Part shown: in pieces, positions 1 through 7,608 of the stretch
How the letters are laid out: the number at the start of each line of letters is the position of its first letter
Position numbering within the stretch: the first letter of the stretch is position 1
Origin: Muribaculaceae bacterium
Lineage (GTDB): Bacteria; Bacteroidota; Bacteroidia; Bacteroidales; Muribaculaceae
DNA length: 20,575 nt
Assembly (NCBI GenBank): GCA_009775125.1
Contig: VSPD01000049.1
Location: forward strand, 1-20,575
Direction of reading: 5' to 3'
Notes under the pieces: model-generated
Databases searched by the model: none
The model's input: only the letters and a program-made list of their open reading frames with translations
Told to the model about the DNA's origin: nothing
Position numbers and translations under genes: made by a program

Positions 1-26
1 TTGTTAATGTTTGTTAAATTATTCAT
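1..26 (-). CDS. possible start of a leftward gene, cut by the window edge
   Basis: On the minus strand an ATG at 26-24 opens a frame that stays open for eight codons (MNNLTNIN) to the window edge. The only support is position: it lies about 55 nt downstream of the expected start site of the leftward promoter at 88-118. No ribosome binding site is visible, which is normal in this phylum. Eight residues are too few to recognise a family. The true start could lie further left. Confidence 0.25.
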
Positions 27-87
27 AGGAGTGTTAAAAAATGGGCTATTTTTGATTAATGAAATTGTGCGATGTTTTTTCCGAGTG

Positions 88-118
88 CAAAGGTACGAAA
101 TAATTTAAATACAACAAA
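88..118 (-). promoter_or_regulatory. leftward Bacteroidetes-type promoter
   Basis: Read on the minus strand, TTTG (118-115), a 19-bp AT-rich spacer and TACCTTTG (95-88) match the Bacteroidetes primary sigma consensus TTTG-N19-TAnnTTTG exactly. Transcription would begin near 80 and run out of the window to the left. This implies a gene divergent from the OPT transporter that is not contained here. Confidence 0.7.
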
Positions 119-229
119 CGAATTTTTAGCGTTAATTGTGTAATAAAGATTAATTTATGCATAATTGTCGCTCTGCCACAGCCACGCGGCATATATCAGC
201 TTCCGAATTTTTTTGAAAGGAACTGATTC

Positions 230-490
230 ATTAATCCAAATTTTGCAAGTTGGGCACGGCGAAGCCGTGATTCCTTGGATAATCGGGTTTGGAGGCAGAA
301 TGCCGACAAGCCCGGTAGATGACGGCAATAAAAAAGCACTGCAAAGCTGTGCTTCATGGCAAGGTTGGTACTGTCGAACGCTCCGGCCGGCCTCCGCTCC
401 AACACCGCGATTGACTCGCTTTTCCTCACCCCGCATGTCGGCAGTGCCGGCCATGCGGGGTTAACATCAAGCGTCACGGCTTCGCCGTGA
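230..490. repeat. non-coding block of small hairpins
   Basis: This GC-rich block lies in an otherwise AT-rich 719-bp gene-free stretch. It holds CACGGC-GAA-GCCGTG at 255-269, enclosed by an imperfect outer stem (230-239 with 275-283). It also holds a 6-bp stem around 336-356, a 10-bp stem ACCCCGCATG/CATGCGGGGT (428-437 with 452-461, 14-nt loop), and TCACGGC-TTC-GCCGTGA at 474-490. The first and last hairpins are copies of the same palindrome. Short open frames cross the block on both strands, but none resembles a protein. Positions 374-402 match, inverted, a segment inside the element at 2826-3171. No T-run follows the large stem, so it is not a classical terminator. Its function is unknown. 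Confidence 0.6.
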
Positions 491-636
491 TTGTGCTGTA
501 AAAGCCACAATATCCGAGATTAATTAAATCTCCGCAATCGACGTAGATGCAAAATTAATTTTTGCGTTAATTGGCGCGAATTGCGCATTAATATAATTTT
601 TGGATTCAAAAGTCTAAGGGTGACGTGCATTTTTGC

Positions 637-667
637 TTGGCGGTTATAGTTTTTTTTGCTATTTTTG
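637..667 (+). promoter_or_regulatory. promoter of the OPT transporter gene
   Basis: TTGG (637-640), a 19-bp spacer and TATTTTTG (660-667) fit the Bacteroidetes -33/-7 pattern with one mismatch in the -33 box. The expected start site near 674 leaves an AT-rich leader of about 45 nt before the ATG at 720. Confidence 0.6.
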
Positions 668-719
668 CCAAAATTTGAAATATAAAGACGTAAAAAAATA
701 AAATTTCATTCGTTATATT

Positions 720-2711
720 ATGTCAAAAATCAATCAAAATGCTTCGTTGCCGCCGGCAGAGGTCGATCCCGTTGATCTTCCGGAGAACGCGTTCCGCGAA
801 CTTGGCGCCGACGAGGAGTACCGTCCGGTGATGCATCCGGCTCATGATTATCCCGAGGTTACGCCTTATTCCGTGACGATGGGTCTCGTGCTTGCCGTGG
901 TGTTCAGTGCCGCCGCCGCTTATCTGGGCCTTAAAGTAGGACAAGTGTTCGAGGCCGCGATTCCCATCGCCATTATTGCCGTTGGTTTGTCGAGCGCGCG
1001 CAAGATGCCCAACGCGCTTGGTCAAAATGTGATAATACAATCGATTGGCGCATGTTCGGGCGTGATTGTAGCCGGTGCCATCTTCACGCTTCCGGCTCTT
1101 TATATCCTGCAAGCCACCTATCCCGAGATTTCCGTTAATTTCTTCCAGATATTCCTGTCGTCGCTGCTTGGCGGTATTCTTGGAATATTGTTCTTCATTC
1201 CTTTCCGCAAGTATTTTGTAAAGGACATGCACGGCAAATATCCTTTCCCGGAGGCCACCGCCACCACGCAGGTGCTTATTTCGGGCAATGCCAAGGGTGC
1301 GAAAGCCGGCGCGCAAGCCAAGCTCCTTGCACTGTCGGCTCTTGTCGGAGGTGTGTACGACTATTTGGTTGCCACGTTCGGCGTATGGGCAGAAAGCGTT
1401 ACCACCACGGCCTATACATGGGGCCAGGCCCTTGCCGATAAGACTAAATTTGTACTTTCATGCAATACTTCGGCTGCCGTGCTCGGCCTCGGCTATATCG
1501 TGGGGCTGAAATATGCTTTTGTGATATTTGCAGGCTCGGTGTTTGTCTGGTGGTTTATCATTCCTTTGATGGGTACATATGGTCCTGAAAGCATCACAGC
1601 CATGGCTCCGGCGTCGATATTTGCCGAGTATGCCCGTCTTATCGGCATCGGCGGCATCGCCATGGCCGGTATCATCGGCATTATCAAATCGTGGGGCATT
1701 ATCTGCCAGGCGGTAGGCCTTGCCGGCAAGGAGCTTCGCGGAAAATCGGAAGAAGGCACCACGGTGCGCTGGCAGCGCGACATCTCGATGAAGCATATCG
1801 CATACTTCTCCGCAATAGCGTTGATAGCAGTGTTCCTTTTCTTCTGGTTCGGCGTGATTCATACGCTCTGGCAGGCATTCATCGCATGGCTCGTTGTCAC
1901 GGTTATCGCTTTCTTGTTCACCACAGTTGCAGCCAACGCTATCGCTATCGTGGGTTCCAATCCCGTGAGCGGCATGACGCTGATGACCCTGATTGTGGCA
2001 TCGGGCGTGTTTGTGGCCATCGGCCTTAACGGCACAACCGGTATCGTGGCATCGATGGTGCTCGGCGGCGTCGTGTGCACGGCTCTCTCCATGGCCGGCG
2101 GCTTCGTTACCGACCTCAAAATCGGCTATTGGCTTGGTTCTACGCCGCGCAAGCAAGAGTCGTGGAAATTCCTCGGCACACTGGTGTCGGCCGCTACCGT
2201 AGGCGGTGTAATCCTTATGCTCAACCATGTCTACGGCTTCACCGGCCCCAATGCCCTTGCCGCCCCGCAGGCCAACGCCATGGCAAAAGTAATCGAGCCC
2301 ATGATGCTCGGCGGACAGACTCCGTGGACCCTCTATATCATCGGCGCCATTCTGGCCGTGCTACTCAACTGGCTTGGCGTTCCGGCCCTGGCTTTCTGCC
2401 TTGGCATGTTCCTTCCGCTCCATCTCAACACTCCGCTTCTTGTGGGCGGCCTTGTGGCCTGGTTTGTCAACCGTTCGTCGAAGAACCCCGATGTGGTGAA
2501 AGAGCGCAACGACCGCGGCACCCTCATATCCTCGGGCCTTATCGCCGGCGGCGCCCTTTTCGGCGTGTTTGCGGCCATAACGGTGCTTTGTGGAGTTGAG
2601 CCTCCGACAAACAACAATGAATTTACACCTCAGGTGCTTGGCCTCGTAGCATATGCCGCGCTTATAATCTTCGTGATTCGCGGTTCGTTCTCGTCGACCA
2701 AGCGTTCTTGA
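720..2711 (+). CDS. OPT-family oligopeptide transporter
   Basis: This 663-residue protein is very hydrophobic, with roughly 14-16 membrane segments after a charged cytosolic N-terminus of about 45 residues. The stretch beginning TPYSVTMGLVLAVVF, the segment LGLKVGQVFEAAIPIAI and the loop KYPFPEATATTQVLISG are characteristic of the OPT/YSL superfamily. Members import small peptides (or, in the YSL branch, metal chelates) through the inner membrane, usually with proton coupling. The length is typical of bacterial OPT proteins. The substrate cannot be read from sequence, but short peptides fit an amino-acid-fermenting gut anaerobe. The gene has its own promoter (637-667) and terminator (2731-2774), so it is probably monocistronic. 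The ATG at 720 is the first in frame and no Shine-Dalgarno is present. Confidence 0.9.
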   Translation: MSKINQNASLPPAEVDPVDLPENAFRELGADEEYRPVMHPAHDYPEVTPYSVTMGLVLAVVFSAAAAYLGLKVGQVFEAAIPIAIIAVGLSSARKMPNALGQNVIIQSIGACSGVIVAGAIFTLPALYILQATYPEISVNFFQIFLSSLLGGILGILFFIPFRKYFVKDMHGKYPFPEATATTQVLISGNAKGAKAGAQAKLLALSALVGGVYDYLVATFGVWAESVTTTAYTWGQALADKTKFVLSCNTSAAVLGLGYIVGLKYAFVIFAGSVFVWWFIIPLMGTYGPESITAMAPASIFAEYARLIGIGGIAMAGIIGIIKSWGIICQAVGLAGKELRGKSEEGTTVRWQRDISMKHIAYFSAIALIAVFLFFWFGVIHTLWQAFIAWLVVTVIAFLFTTVAANAIAIVGSNPVSGMTLMTLIVASGVFVAIGLNGTTGIVASMVLGGVVCTALSMAGGFVTDLKIGYWLGSTPRKQESWKFLGTLVSAATVGGVILMLNHVYGFTGPNALAAPQANAMAKVIEPMMLGGQTPWTLYIIGAILAVLLNWLGVPALAFCLGMFLPLHLNTPLLVGGLVAWFVNRSSKNPDVVKERNDRGTLISSGLIAGGALFGVFAAITVLCGVEPPTNNNEFTPQVLGLVAYAALIIFVIRGSFSSTKRS

Positions 2712-2730
2712 TTGTTATAAAATCATGACA

Positions 2731-2774
2731 AGTCATGGTTTCTCGTGATTATTCATGAGAAATCATGGCTTTTT
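2731..2774 (+). terminator. rho-independent terminator after the OPT gene
   Basis: An 18-bp stem (2731-2748 with 2753-2770) closes a TTAT loop and ends in TTTTT (2770-2774). All three departures from perfect complementarity are G-U pairs when read as rightward RNA, so the stem pairs along its full length on that strand only. It lies 20 nt after the stop codon. Confidence 0.8.
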
Positions 2775-2825
2775 GGATGTAACTATAATATATAAGTATG
2801 TCACAGAAAAAGGATAATGCTTAGA

Positions 2826-2867
2826 GTGTAGGGACGCACGAGCCGTGCAATGCGGTTCAAATAAGGG
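2826..2867 (+). repeat. left terminal inverted repeat
   Basis: This 42-bp arm begins GTGTAGGGACGCACG and ends CAAATAAGGG. Seven of 42 positions differ from the reverse complement of the right arm, three of them in the centre of the embedded GCACG-AGC-CGTGC palindrome. Confidence 0.75.
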
Positions 2868-3129
2868 CGTATCACAGAATCGCGTAGCGATTTCCGAAAT
2901 TAGCCGTGGGTGAGGGAGTGGCGAAGCCTCGACCAAACCCACGGAAAAAGGTTGTCGGCAACCGAGGATTTGGAGCGGAGCCTGCCGGAGCGTTCGAAAA
3001 TGCCAATCGTGGTGCAGAACGCTACGCTGTCGCTCGCTCCAATACCACGGATGATGCCAATGCCGATACCCGGGGTTACGCTATCGCTCCACCCCGGGCT
3101 ACATTCTTGAAGCGCTACGCGCTTCTTAT

Positions 3130-3171
3130 CCATTATTTGAACGACATTGCACGAGCCGTGCGTTCCTACAC
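3130..3171 (-). repeat. right terminal inverted repeat
   Basis: Read on the minus strand this arm begins GTGTAGGAACGCACG, matching the left arm. The central hairpin appears here in the same plus-strand orientation as in the left arm (GCACG-AGC-CGTGC at 3149-3161). That accounts for three of the mismatches when the arms are compared as inverted copies. Confidence 0.75.
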
Positions 3172-3231
3172 TGTGATAACATTTACTTTTTTAATCAGAG
3201 ATACTTTATATCGGTCAATTATATATTATAT

Positions 3232-4641
3232 ATGAGTCAATCACCATCATCATCTCCCACATCGCTCGGCACAAGCTCGGTCGGACGCCTGCTGGTGCAA
3301 TATTCACTTCCGGCTATCATAGCGTCGGTGGCAACATCGCTGTATAATATAGTCGACAGCATCTTCATTGGCCAGGGCGTGGGGCCTTTTGCCATATCCG
3401 GCCTTGCCATTACTTTTCCGCTTATGAACCTTGTGATAGGCTTCTGCACACTTATCGCAGTGGGCGGCGCAACTATCAGCTCCATTTTTCTTGGGCAACG
3501 CAACGTGATGAGGGCTACCGAGGTGGTGAATACGGTGATGGCGCTCTGCCTGATACATGCCGCAGTGTTCGGCACCCTGACGTATATCTACCTTGACCCC
3601 ATTCTGAAACTGTTCGGAGCCACGGAGCAAACTTTGCCGTATGCGCGAGAGTTTATGCGAGTGATAGTGATAGGCACGCCCGTGTCGTATGTCTTCATCG
3701 GACTGAATAATATAATGAGAGCCACGGGCTATCCACGCAAGGCCATGTATTCGGCCCTGATGTCGGTGGGCGTGAACATAATACTCGCCCCGATATTCAT
3801 TTTTAAACTCGACTGGGGCATTGCCGGCGCGGCGTGGGCCACGATGTGCGGCCAGACAGTGGCCCTCGTATGGGTGCTGTGTCATTTCCTGTCGAAAAAA
3901 AGCTACGTGCATTTCGACCTGCGCGCGGGATTTTTCTCCTCTGCATTGTTGAAACGCATATATGCGATAGGCTTGTCGCCGTTTTTGATGAACTGCTGTG
4001 CCTGCCTTGTGGTGGTTTTTATCAACAAGTCGCTTCTCGACTATGCCGTGGGCGACGGCAATATGGCCGTTGGCGCCTATGGCATCCTCAACCGTACCAC
4101 CATGTTTTTCGTGATGATAGTGTTTGGCGTGACCCAGGGCATGCAGCCCATCTTAGGCTATAACTTTGGCGCCGGCAACTGGGACCGTGTAAAAGAGACC
4201 TTGAAAAAAGGCATTTGGATAGGCGTGGCCATAACCATGGTTGGATGGGTTGTGACAGAATCGTTTCCCGACCTGCTCTCGCGCATGTTTACCAACGATG
4301 CCACCATCATCGAAATTGCACGCACCGGCTATCGCGTTTATTTCATAGTTTATCCTGTTGTGGGAGCGCAGATTGTGATTCAGAACTATTTCCAGAGTAT
4401 AGGTAAGCCCAAAATGTCGATTTTGCTGTCGCTCACCCGTCAGCTCATGTTCCTGCTGCCGCTGCTTTGGATATTGCCTCCGCGCATCGGCGTGACGGGC
4501 GTGTGGGCCGCCATGTCGGGTTCGGATATGCTCGCCTTCATCCTCGCCCTCGTTATAGTGATTGTAAACACGCGGCACCTCAACCGCAAATTTGGCTCTA
4601 AGAAAAATGAAACATCAGTTGCAACTTCGGTTAAAGCCTGA
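3232..4641 (+). CDS. MATE-family multidrug/organic cation efflux transporter
   Basis: The 469-residue protein has about 12 membrane segments and the internal two-fold layout of MATE transporters. The N-terminal half carries SVGRLLVQYSLPAIIASVATSLYNIVDSIFIGQGVG and a GLAITFPLMNLVIGF segment. The second half carries NRTTMFFVMIVFGVTQGMQPILGYNFGAG, the usual MATE repeat-two signature. Such proteins export cationic drugs, dyes or metabolites using a Na+ or H+ gradient; the substrate cannot be inferred. The sequence groups best with the MepA/DinF-like branch by eye. Its last 35 nt overlap the start of the FAD-dependent dehydrogenase, so the two are probably co-transcribed. The 60 bp between the upstream TIR element and the ATG are AT-rich, and I found no clear TAnnTTTG promoter there. 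Confidence 0.9.
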   Translation: MSQSPSSSPTSLGTSSVGRLLVQYSLPAIIASVATSLYNIVDSIFIGQGVGPFAISGLAITFPLMNLVIGFCTLIAVGGATISSIFLGQRNVMRATEVVNTVMALCLIHAAVFGTLTYIYLDPILKLFGATEQTLPYAREFMRVIVIGTPVSYVFIGLNNIMRATGYPRKAMYSALMSVGVNIILAPIFIFKLDWGIAGAAWATMCGQTVALVWVLCHFLSKKSYVHFDLRAGFFSSALLKRIYAIGLSPFLMNCCACLVVVFINKSLLDYAVGDGNMAVGAYGILNRTTMFFVMIVFGVTQGMQPILGYNFGAGNWDRVKETLKKGIWIGVAITMVGWVVTESFPDLLSRMFTNDATIIEIARTGYRVYFIVYPVVGAQIVIQNYFQSIGKPKMSILLSLTRQLMFLLPLLWILPPRIGVTGVWAAMSGSDMLAFILALVIVIVNTRHLNRKFGSKKNETSVATSVKA

Positions 4642-6208
4642 AACGGCTTTCGACCCGCTTCGCCTCAAAATATACGTATCCACAGAACTTGACATCGACG
4701 TGAACTCGATTACCGAGGTGCGCGTGCTTCGCCGGTCGATAGATGCCCGTCAGCGTCAGGTGATGGTGAACCTTAGTGTAGAAGTATTCCAAGACGAATT
4801 GCCGCCGGCCGGTTTTGAGCCGGTCGAGTATCGTCCTGTCGCTGCCGATGCCCGGCAGGCAGTGGTGGTGGGAGCCGGCCCGGCCGGACTTTTCGCGGCA
4901 TTGCGTCTGATTGAGCGCGGCGTGCGTCCTATCGTGCTCGAACGTGGAAAAAATGTCGACGACCGCAAGCCCGACCTGGCCCGTATTTCCCGCGAAGGGA
5001 TAGTAGACCCCGATTCAAACTATTGCTTCGGCGAGGGTGGGGCAGGGGCCTTTTCCGACGGCAAGCTCTACACGCGAAGCAAGAAACGCGGCTCGGTGGA
5101 GAAAATCCTGCGCGTGCTTGCAGGTCACGGAGCCGACGAGAAGATTCTTGTCGACGCTCATCCTCATATTGGGTCCGACCGCCTGCCTGCGGTGATTAAG
5201 GCCATCCGCGAAACCATTATAAGATGTGGGGGCGAAGTGCATTTCGAGTGCCGTGTGGCGGATTTGATAATAAATGAAGGCGTGGTGGAAGGCGTGGTGG
5301 AAGGCGTGGTCACGGCATCGGGCGACGAATATCGCGGCCCGGTGATACTCGCCACCGGACATTCCGCTCGCGACGTGTTCGAGATGCTTCATCGCCGAGG
5401 CATCGACATGGAAGCCAAAGGCATAGCCGTGGGCGTGCGTCTGGAGCATCCGCAGGCTGAAATCGATAAAATATTCTATCACAATCCCAACGGCCGCGGC
5501 CGCTGGCTTCCGCCGGCAGAGTATTCGTTGCTAACACGTGTCGACGGCCGCGGCGTCTACTCTTTCTGCATGTGCCCCGGCGGATATGTGATTCCCGCCG
5601 CGAGCGCGCCGGGCGAGATGGTGGTAAACGGCATGTCGCCGGCCAACCGGGGCACGCGCTGGGCCAATTCCGGAATGGTTGTCGAGATTCTTCCCGACGA
5701 TCTGCCAGAATACGACAGTCACGGACCGTTGAAAATGATGGAATTCCAGCGCGACATCGAGCGTCGTTTTTATGAGGAAGCCAACAAAAGCGTTTCATCG
5801 TGCACGCAGTCGGCTCCGGCTCAGCGCATGACCGATTTCGCGGCGTCGCGCGCGTCGTCGTCGTTGCCCGACTCGTCGTACACCGCCGGCGTGCATCCGG
5901 CGAGGGTCGACATGCTGCTGCCGCGGCCCGTAGCGACACGTCTGCAAAAGGCTTTTGCCGAATTCGGGAAAAAATACCGTGGATTTCTCACAGCAGACGC
6001 CATAGTCGTCGGCGACGAGACCCGCACGTCGTCGCCTGTGCGCGTAAGCCGCGATTCCGCAACATTGCGCCATGTCGCATTCCCCGGCCTGTATCCCTGT
6101 GGCGAGGGTGCCGGATATGCCGGAGGCATAGTATCCGCGGCCATCGACGGCGAGCGTTGTGCCGACGCCCTTTCCGACGCCATTGTCGGTGATGAGTACA
6201 AAAAATAG
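4607..6208 (+). CDS. FAD-dependent dehydrogenase (COG2509-like NAD(P)/FAD oxidoreductase)
   Basis: The protein has 533 residues from the ATG at 4607. A TTG five codons earlier is possible, but the ATG fits known relatives better. Residues 1-80 form the small domain typical of the family (DVNSITEVRVLRRSIDARQR). A Rossmann FAD motif GAGPAG lies at 89-94, followed by LERGKNVDDRK, FGEGGAGAFSDGKLYTRSKKRG, a long oxidoreductase domain with ILATGHSARDVF, VDGRGVYSFCMCPGG and the C-terminal FAD-closing motif GLYPCGEGAGYAGGIVSAAIDG. Members are common in Bacteroidetes, but their substrate is not established, so no pathway is assigned. The start overlaps the MATE gene by 35 nt, implying translational coupling. 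An in-frame 12-bp tandem repeat encodes EGVV three times at residues 224-235, which is unusual in this family. Confidence 0.88.
   Translation: MKHQLQLRLKPETAFDPLRLKIYVSTELDIDVNSITEVRVLRRSIDARQRQVMVNLSVEVFQDELPPAGFEPVEYRPVAADARQAVVVGAGPAGLFAALRLIERGVRPIVLERGKNVDDRKPDLARISREGIVDPDSNYCFGEGGAGAFSDGKLYTRSKKRGSVEKILRVLAGHGADEKILVDAHPHIGSDRLPAVIKAIRETIIRCGGEVHFECRVADLIINEGVVEGVVEGVVTASGDEYRGPVILATGHSARDVFEMLHRRGIDMEAKGIAVGVRLEHPQAEIDKIFYHNPNGRGRWLPPAEYSLLTRVDGRGVYSFCMCPGGYVIPAASAPGEMVVNGMSPANRGTRWANSGMVVEILPDDLPEYDSHGPLKMMEFQRDIERRFYEEANKSVSSCTQSAPAQRMTDFAASRASSSLPDSSYTAGVHPARVDMLLPRPVATRLQKAFAEFGKKYRGFLTADAIVVGDETRTSSPVRVSRDSATLRHVAFPGLYPCGEGAGYAGGIVSAAIDGERCADALSDAIVGDEYKK
5276..5310 (+). repeat. 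12-bp in-frame tandem repeat, 2.9 copies
   Basis: The unit GAAGGCGTGGTG occurs at 5276-5287 and 5288-5299, with a third copy lacking only its last base at 5300-5310. It encodes EGVV-EGVV-EGVV inside the FAD-dependent dehydrogenase. The 12-bp period keeps the frame whatever the copy number. Confidence 0.9.
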
Positions 6209-6217
6209 TGCATGAAA

Positions 6218-6248
6218 TTGGAAGCTGTCGAAATTTTTCGTAAATTTG
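6218..6248 (+). promoter_or_regulatory. promoter of the ugd-antiporter-glycosyltransferase operon
   Basis: TTGG (6218-6221), a 19-bp spacer and TAAATTTG (6241-6248) match the Bacteroidetes promoter pattern. The expected start near 6255 leaves a leader of only about 20 nt before the ATG at 6276. The promoter begins 9 bp after the preceding stop codon. Confidence 0.7.
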
Positions 6249-6275
6249 CGGCAAATTTAATGCTGATATAATTCT

Positions 6276-7586
6276 ATGAATATAGCCATTGTCGGTACCG
6301 GATATGTAGGATTGGTTTCCGGTGCCTGTTTCGCCGAAATGGGTGTGAATGTTACATGCGTCGACATCGATGCTGATAAAATCGCACGACTTGAACAGGG
6401 TATAATCCCCATCTACGAACCGGGTCTTGACGAAATCGTGAAACGCAACTTTGCGGCCGGCCGCCTGCGCTTCACCACCGATTTGTGCTCGGTGCTCGAC
6501 GATGTAGACATGGTGTTCTGTGCCGTGGGCACTCCCGCCGACGAAGACGGCTCTGCCGATTTACGTTATGTCGCAGCCGTGGCCCGTCAGTTCGGTCAGA
6601 ATATTAAAAAATACACAATTTTTGTTACCAAATCCACCGTTCCGGTAGGCACATCGAAATATGTTAAGTCGATAATCGACGAAGAGCTCGCCGCACGTGG
6701 CGTTGAGGTGGAATATGAAGTGGCATCCAACCCCGAATTTTTGAAGGAAGGCGCCGCTATAAAGGACTTCATGAGCCCCGACCGTGTGGTGGTGGGCATC
6801 GACTCCCAGCGTGGACGCGCGATGATGGAAAAACTCTACCGTCCGTTCACCCTCAACAACTACCGCGTTATATTCATGGACATTGCATCGGCTGAGATGA
6901 CAAAATATGCCGCCAACTCGATGCTCGCCACCCGTATCTCGTTTATGAACGAAATCGCCAACCTCTGCGAGGTGGTTGGAGCAAATGTGACGATGGTGCG
7001 CAAAGGCATCGGCGCCGACGTGCGCATCGGCACAAAATTCCTCTATCCCGGTTGCGGATACGGGGGCTCTTGCTTCCCCAAGGACGTGAAGGCCCTTATC
7101 CAGACAGGCAAGGAAAACGGATGCGACATGCAGGTGATTGAAGCCGTGGAACGTGTCAACGAACGCCAGAAAGAAATCGTTTTCCACAAGATAGTCAAAG
7201 CTCTTGGCTCGGTCGAAGGCAAACGTGTGGCCTTGTGGGGCCTTGCATTCAAGCCCGAAACCGACGACATGCGCTGCGCTCCGGCTCTTACGGTGATAGA
7301 CATGCTCGTCGACGCCGGAGCCGAAGTGGTGGCCTACGACCCCGTGGCCATGGACGAATGTCGCCGCCGCATGGGCGACAAGGTGACATATGCCAAGGAT
7401 ATGTATGAGGCCGTGCTCGATGCCGACGCGCTCGCCCTGCTCACCGAGTGGCGTCAGTTCCGCCTGCCCTCGTGGAAAGTGGTGCGCAAGGCCATGCGCG
7501 GCAACGCAGTGATTGACGGCCGCAACATCTACGAGCGTGACGAGCTCGCCTCCGAAGGCTTCTCCTACGACTGTATCGGCGGCTGA
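6276..7586 (+). CDS. ugd: UDP-glucose 6-dehydrogenase
   Basis: This 436-residue cytosolic enzyme oxidises UDP-glucose twice with NAD+ to UDP-glucuronate, a precursor for capsule and other surface polysaccharides. The N-terminal Rossmann motif GTGYVGLVSG starts near residue 7. The stretch NPEFLKEGAA carries the conserved Lys157. The central dimerisation helix follows, and the catalytic cysteine is Cys266 in GCGYGGSCFPKDV. The C-terminal UDP-binding domain includes WGLAFKPETDDMR. All key residues are present and the length is typical. The family also contains UDP-ManNAc dehydrogenases, but overall similarity favours Ugd. It is the first gene of the operon, with its own promoter, and is followed after 22 nt by the antiporter gene. 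The two glycosyltransferases downstream fit a polysaccharide role. Confidence 0.92.
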   Translation: MNIAIVGTGYVGLVSGACFAEMGVNVTCVDIDADKIARLEQGIIPIYEPGLDEIVKRNFAAGRLRFTTDLCSVLDDVDMVFCAVGTPADEDGSADLRYVAAVARQFGQNIKKYTIFVTKSTVPVGTSKYVKSIIDEELAARGVEVEYEVASNPEFLKEGAAIKDFMSPDRVVVGIDSQRGRAMMEKLYRPFTLNNYRVIFMDIASAEMTKYAANSMLATRISFMNEIANLCEVVGANVTMVRKGIGADVRIGTKFLYPGCGYGGSCFPKDVKALIQTGKENGCDMQVIEAVERVNERQKEIVFHKIVKALGSVEGKRVALWGLAFKPETDDMRCAPALTVIDMLVDAGAEVVAYDPVAMDECRRRMGDKVTYAKDMYEAVLDADALALLTEWRQFRLPSWKVVRKAMRGNAVIDGRNIYERDELASEGFSYDCIGG

Positions 7587-7608
7587 TTGCCGTCATAAAC
7601 CATAAGCC

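Larger units (their letters stand above)
2826..3171. repeat. 346-bp element with 42-bp terminal inverted repeats and internal hairpins
   Basis: The ends (2826-2867 and 3130-3171) are inverted repeats matching at 35 of 42 positions. Each contains the palindrome GCACG-AGC-CGTGC. Between them lie AATCGC-GTA-GCGATT (2878-2892), an 8-bp stem CCGTGGGT/ACCCACGG (2904-2911 with 2937-2944), GGTTG-TCGG-CAACC (2950-2963), CGTGGT/ACCACG (3008-3013 with 3044-3049), CCCGGGGT/ACCCCGGG (3069-3076 with 3091-3098) and GAAGCGC-TAC-GCGCTTC (3109-3125). No transposase frame is present, and short frames on both strands show no protein character. I see no clear target-site duplication. The shape suggests a non-autonomous mobile or REP/MITE-like unit filling the spacer between the OPT and MATE genes. 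Confidence 0.65.

Noticed and set aside
155..510. Overlapping 99-104-codon frames on both strands in the first spacer
   Set aside because: They coincide with the hairpin block, exist on both strands at once, and have no family-like sequence or suitable promoter.
561..597. Imperfect inverted sequences around GCGCGAATTGCGC upstream of the OPT gene
   Set aside because: The stems are only 4-5 bp and interrupted, within the range expected for AT-rich spacer sequence.
3176..3231. Possible promoter for the MATE gene (TACTTTTT and TACTTTAT boxes)
   Set aside because: Each deviates from TAnnTTTG, and neither has a TTTG-like box at 19 bp, so the match is no better than expected in AT-rich sequence.
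2900..3235. Short frames of 66-109 codons inside the TIR-bounded element
   Set aside because: They reflect GC-rich hairpin sequence. They overlap in several frames and show no protein motif or transposase signature.
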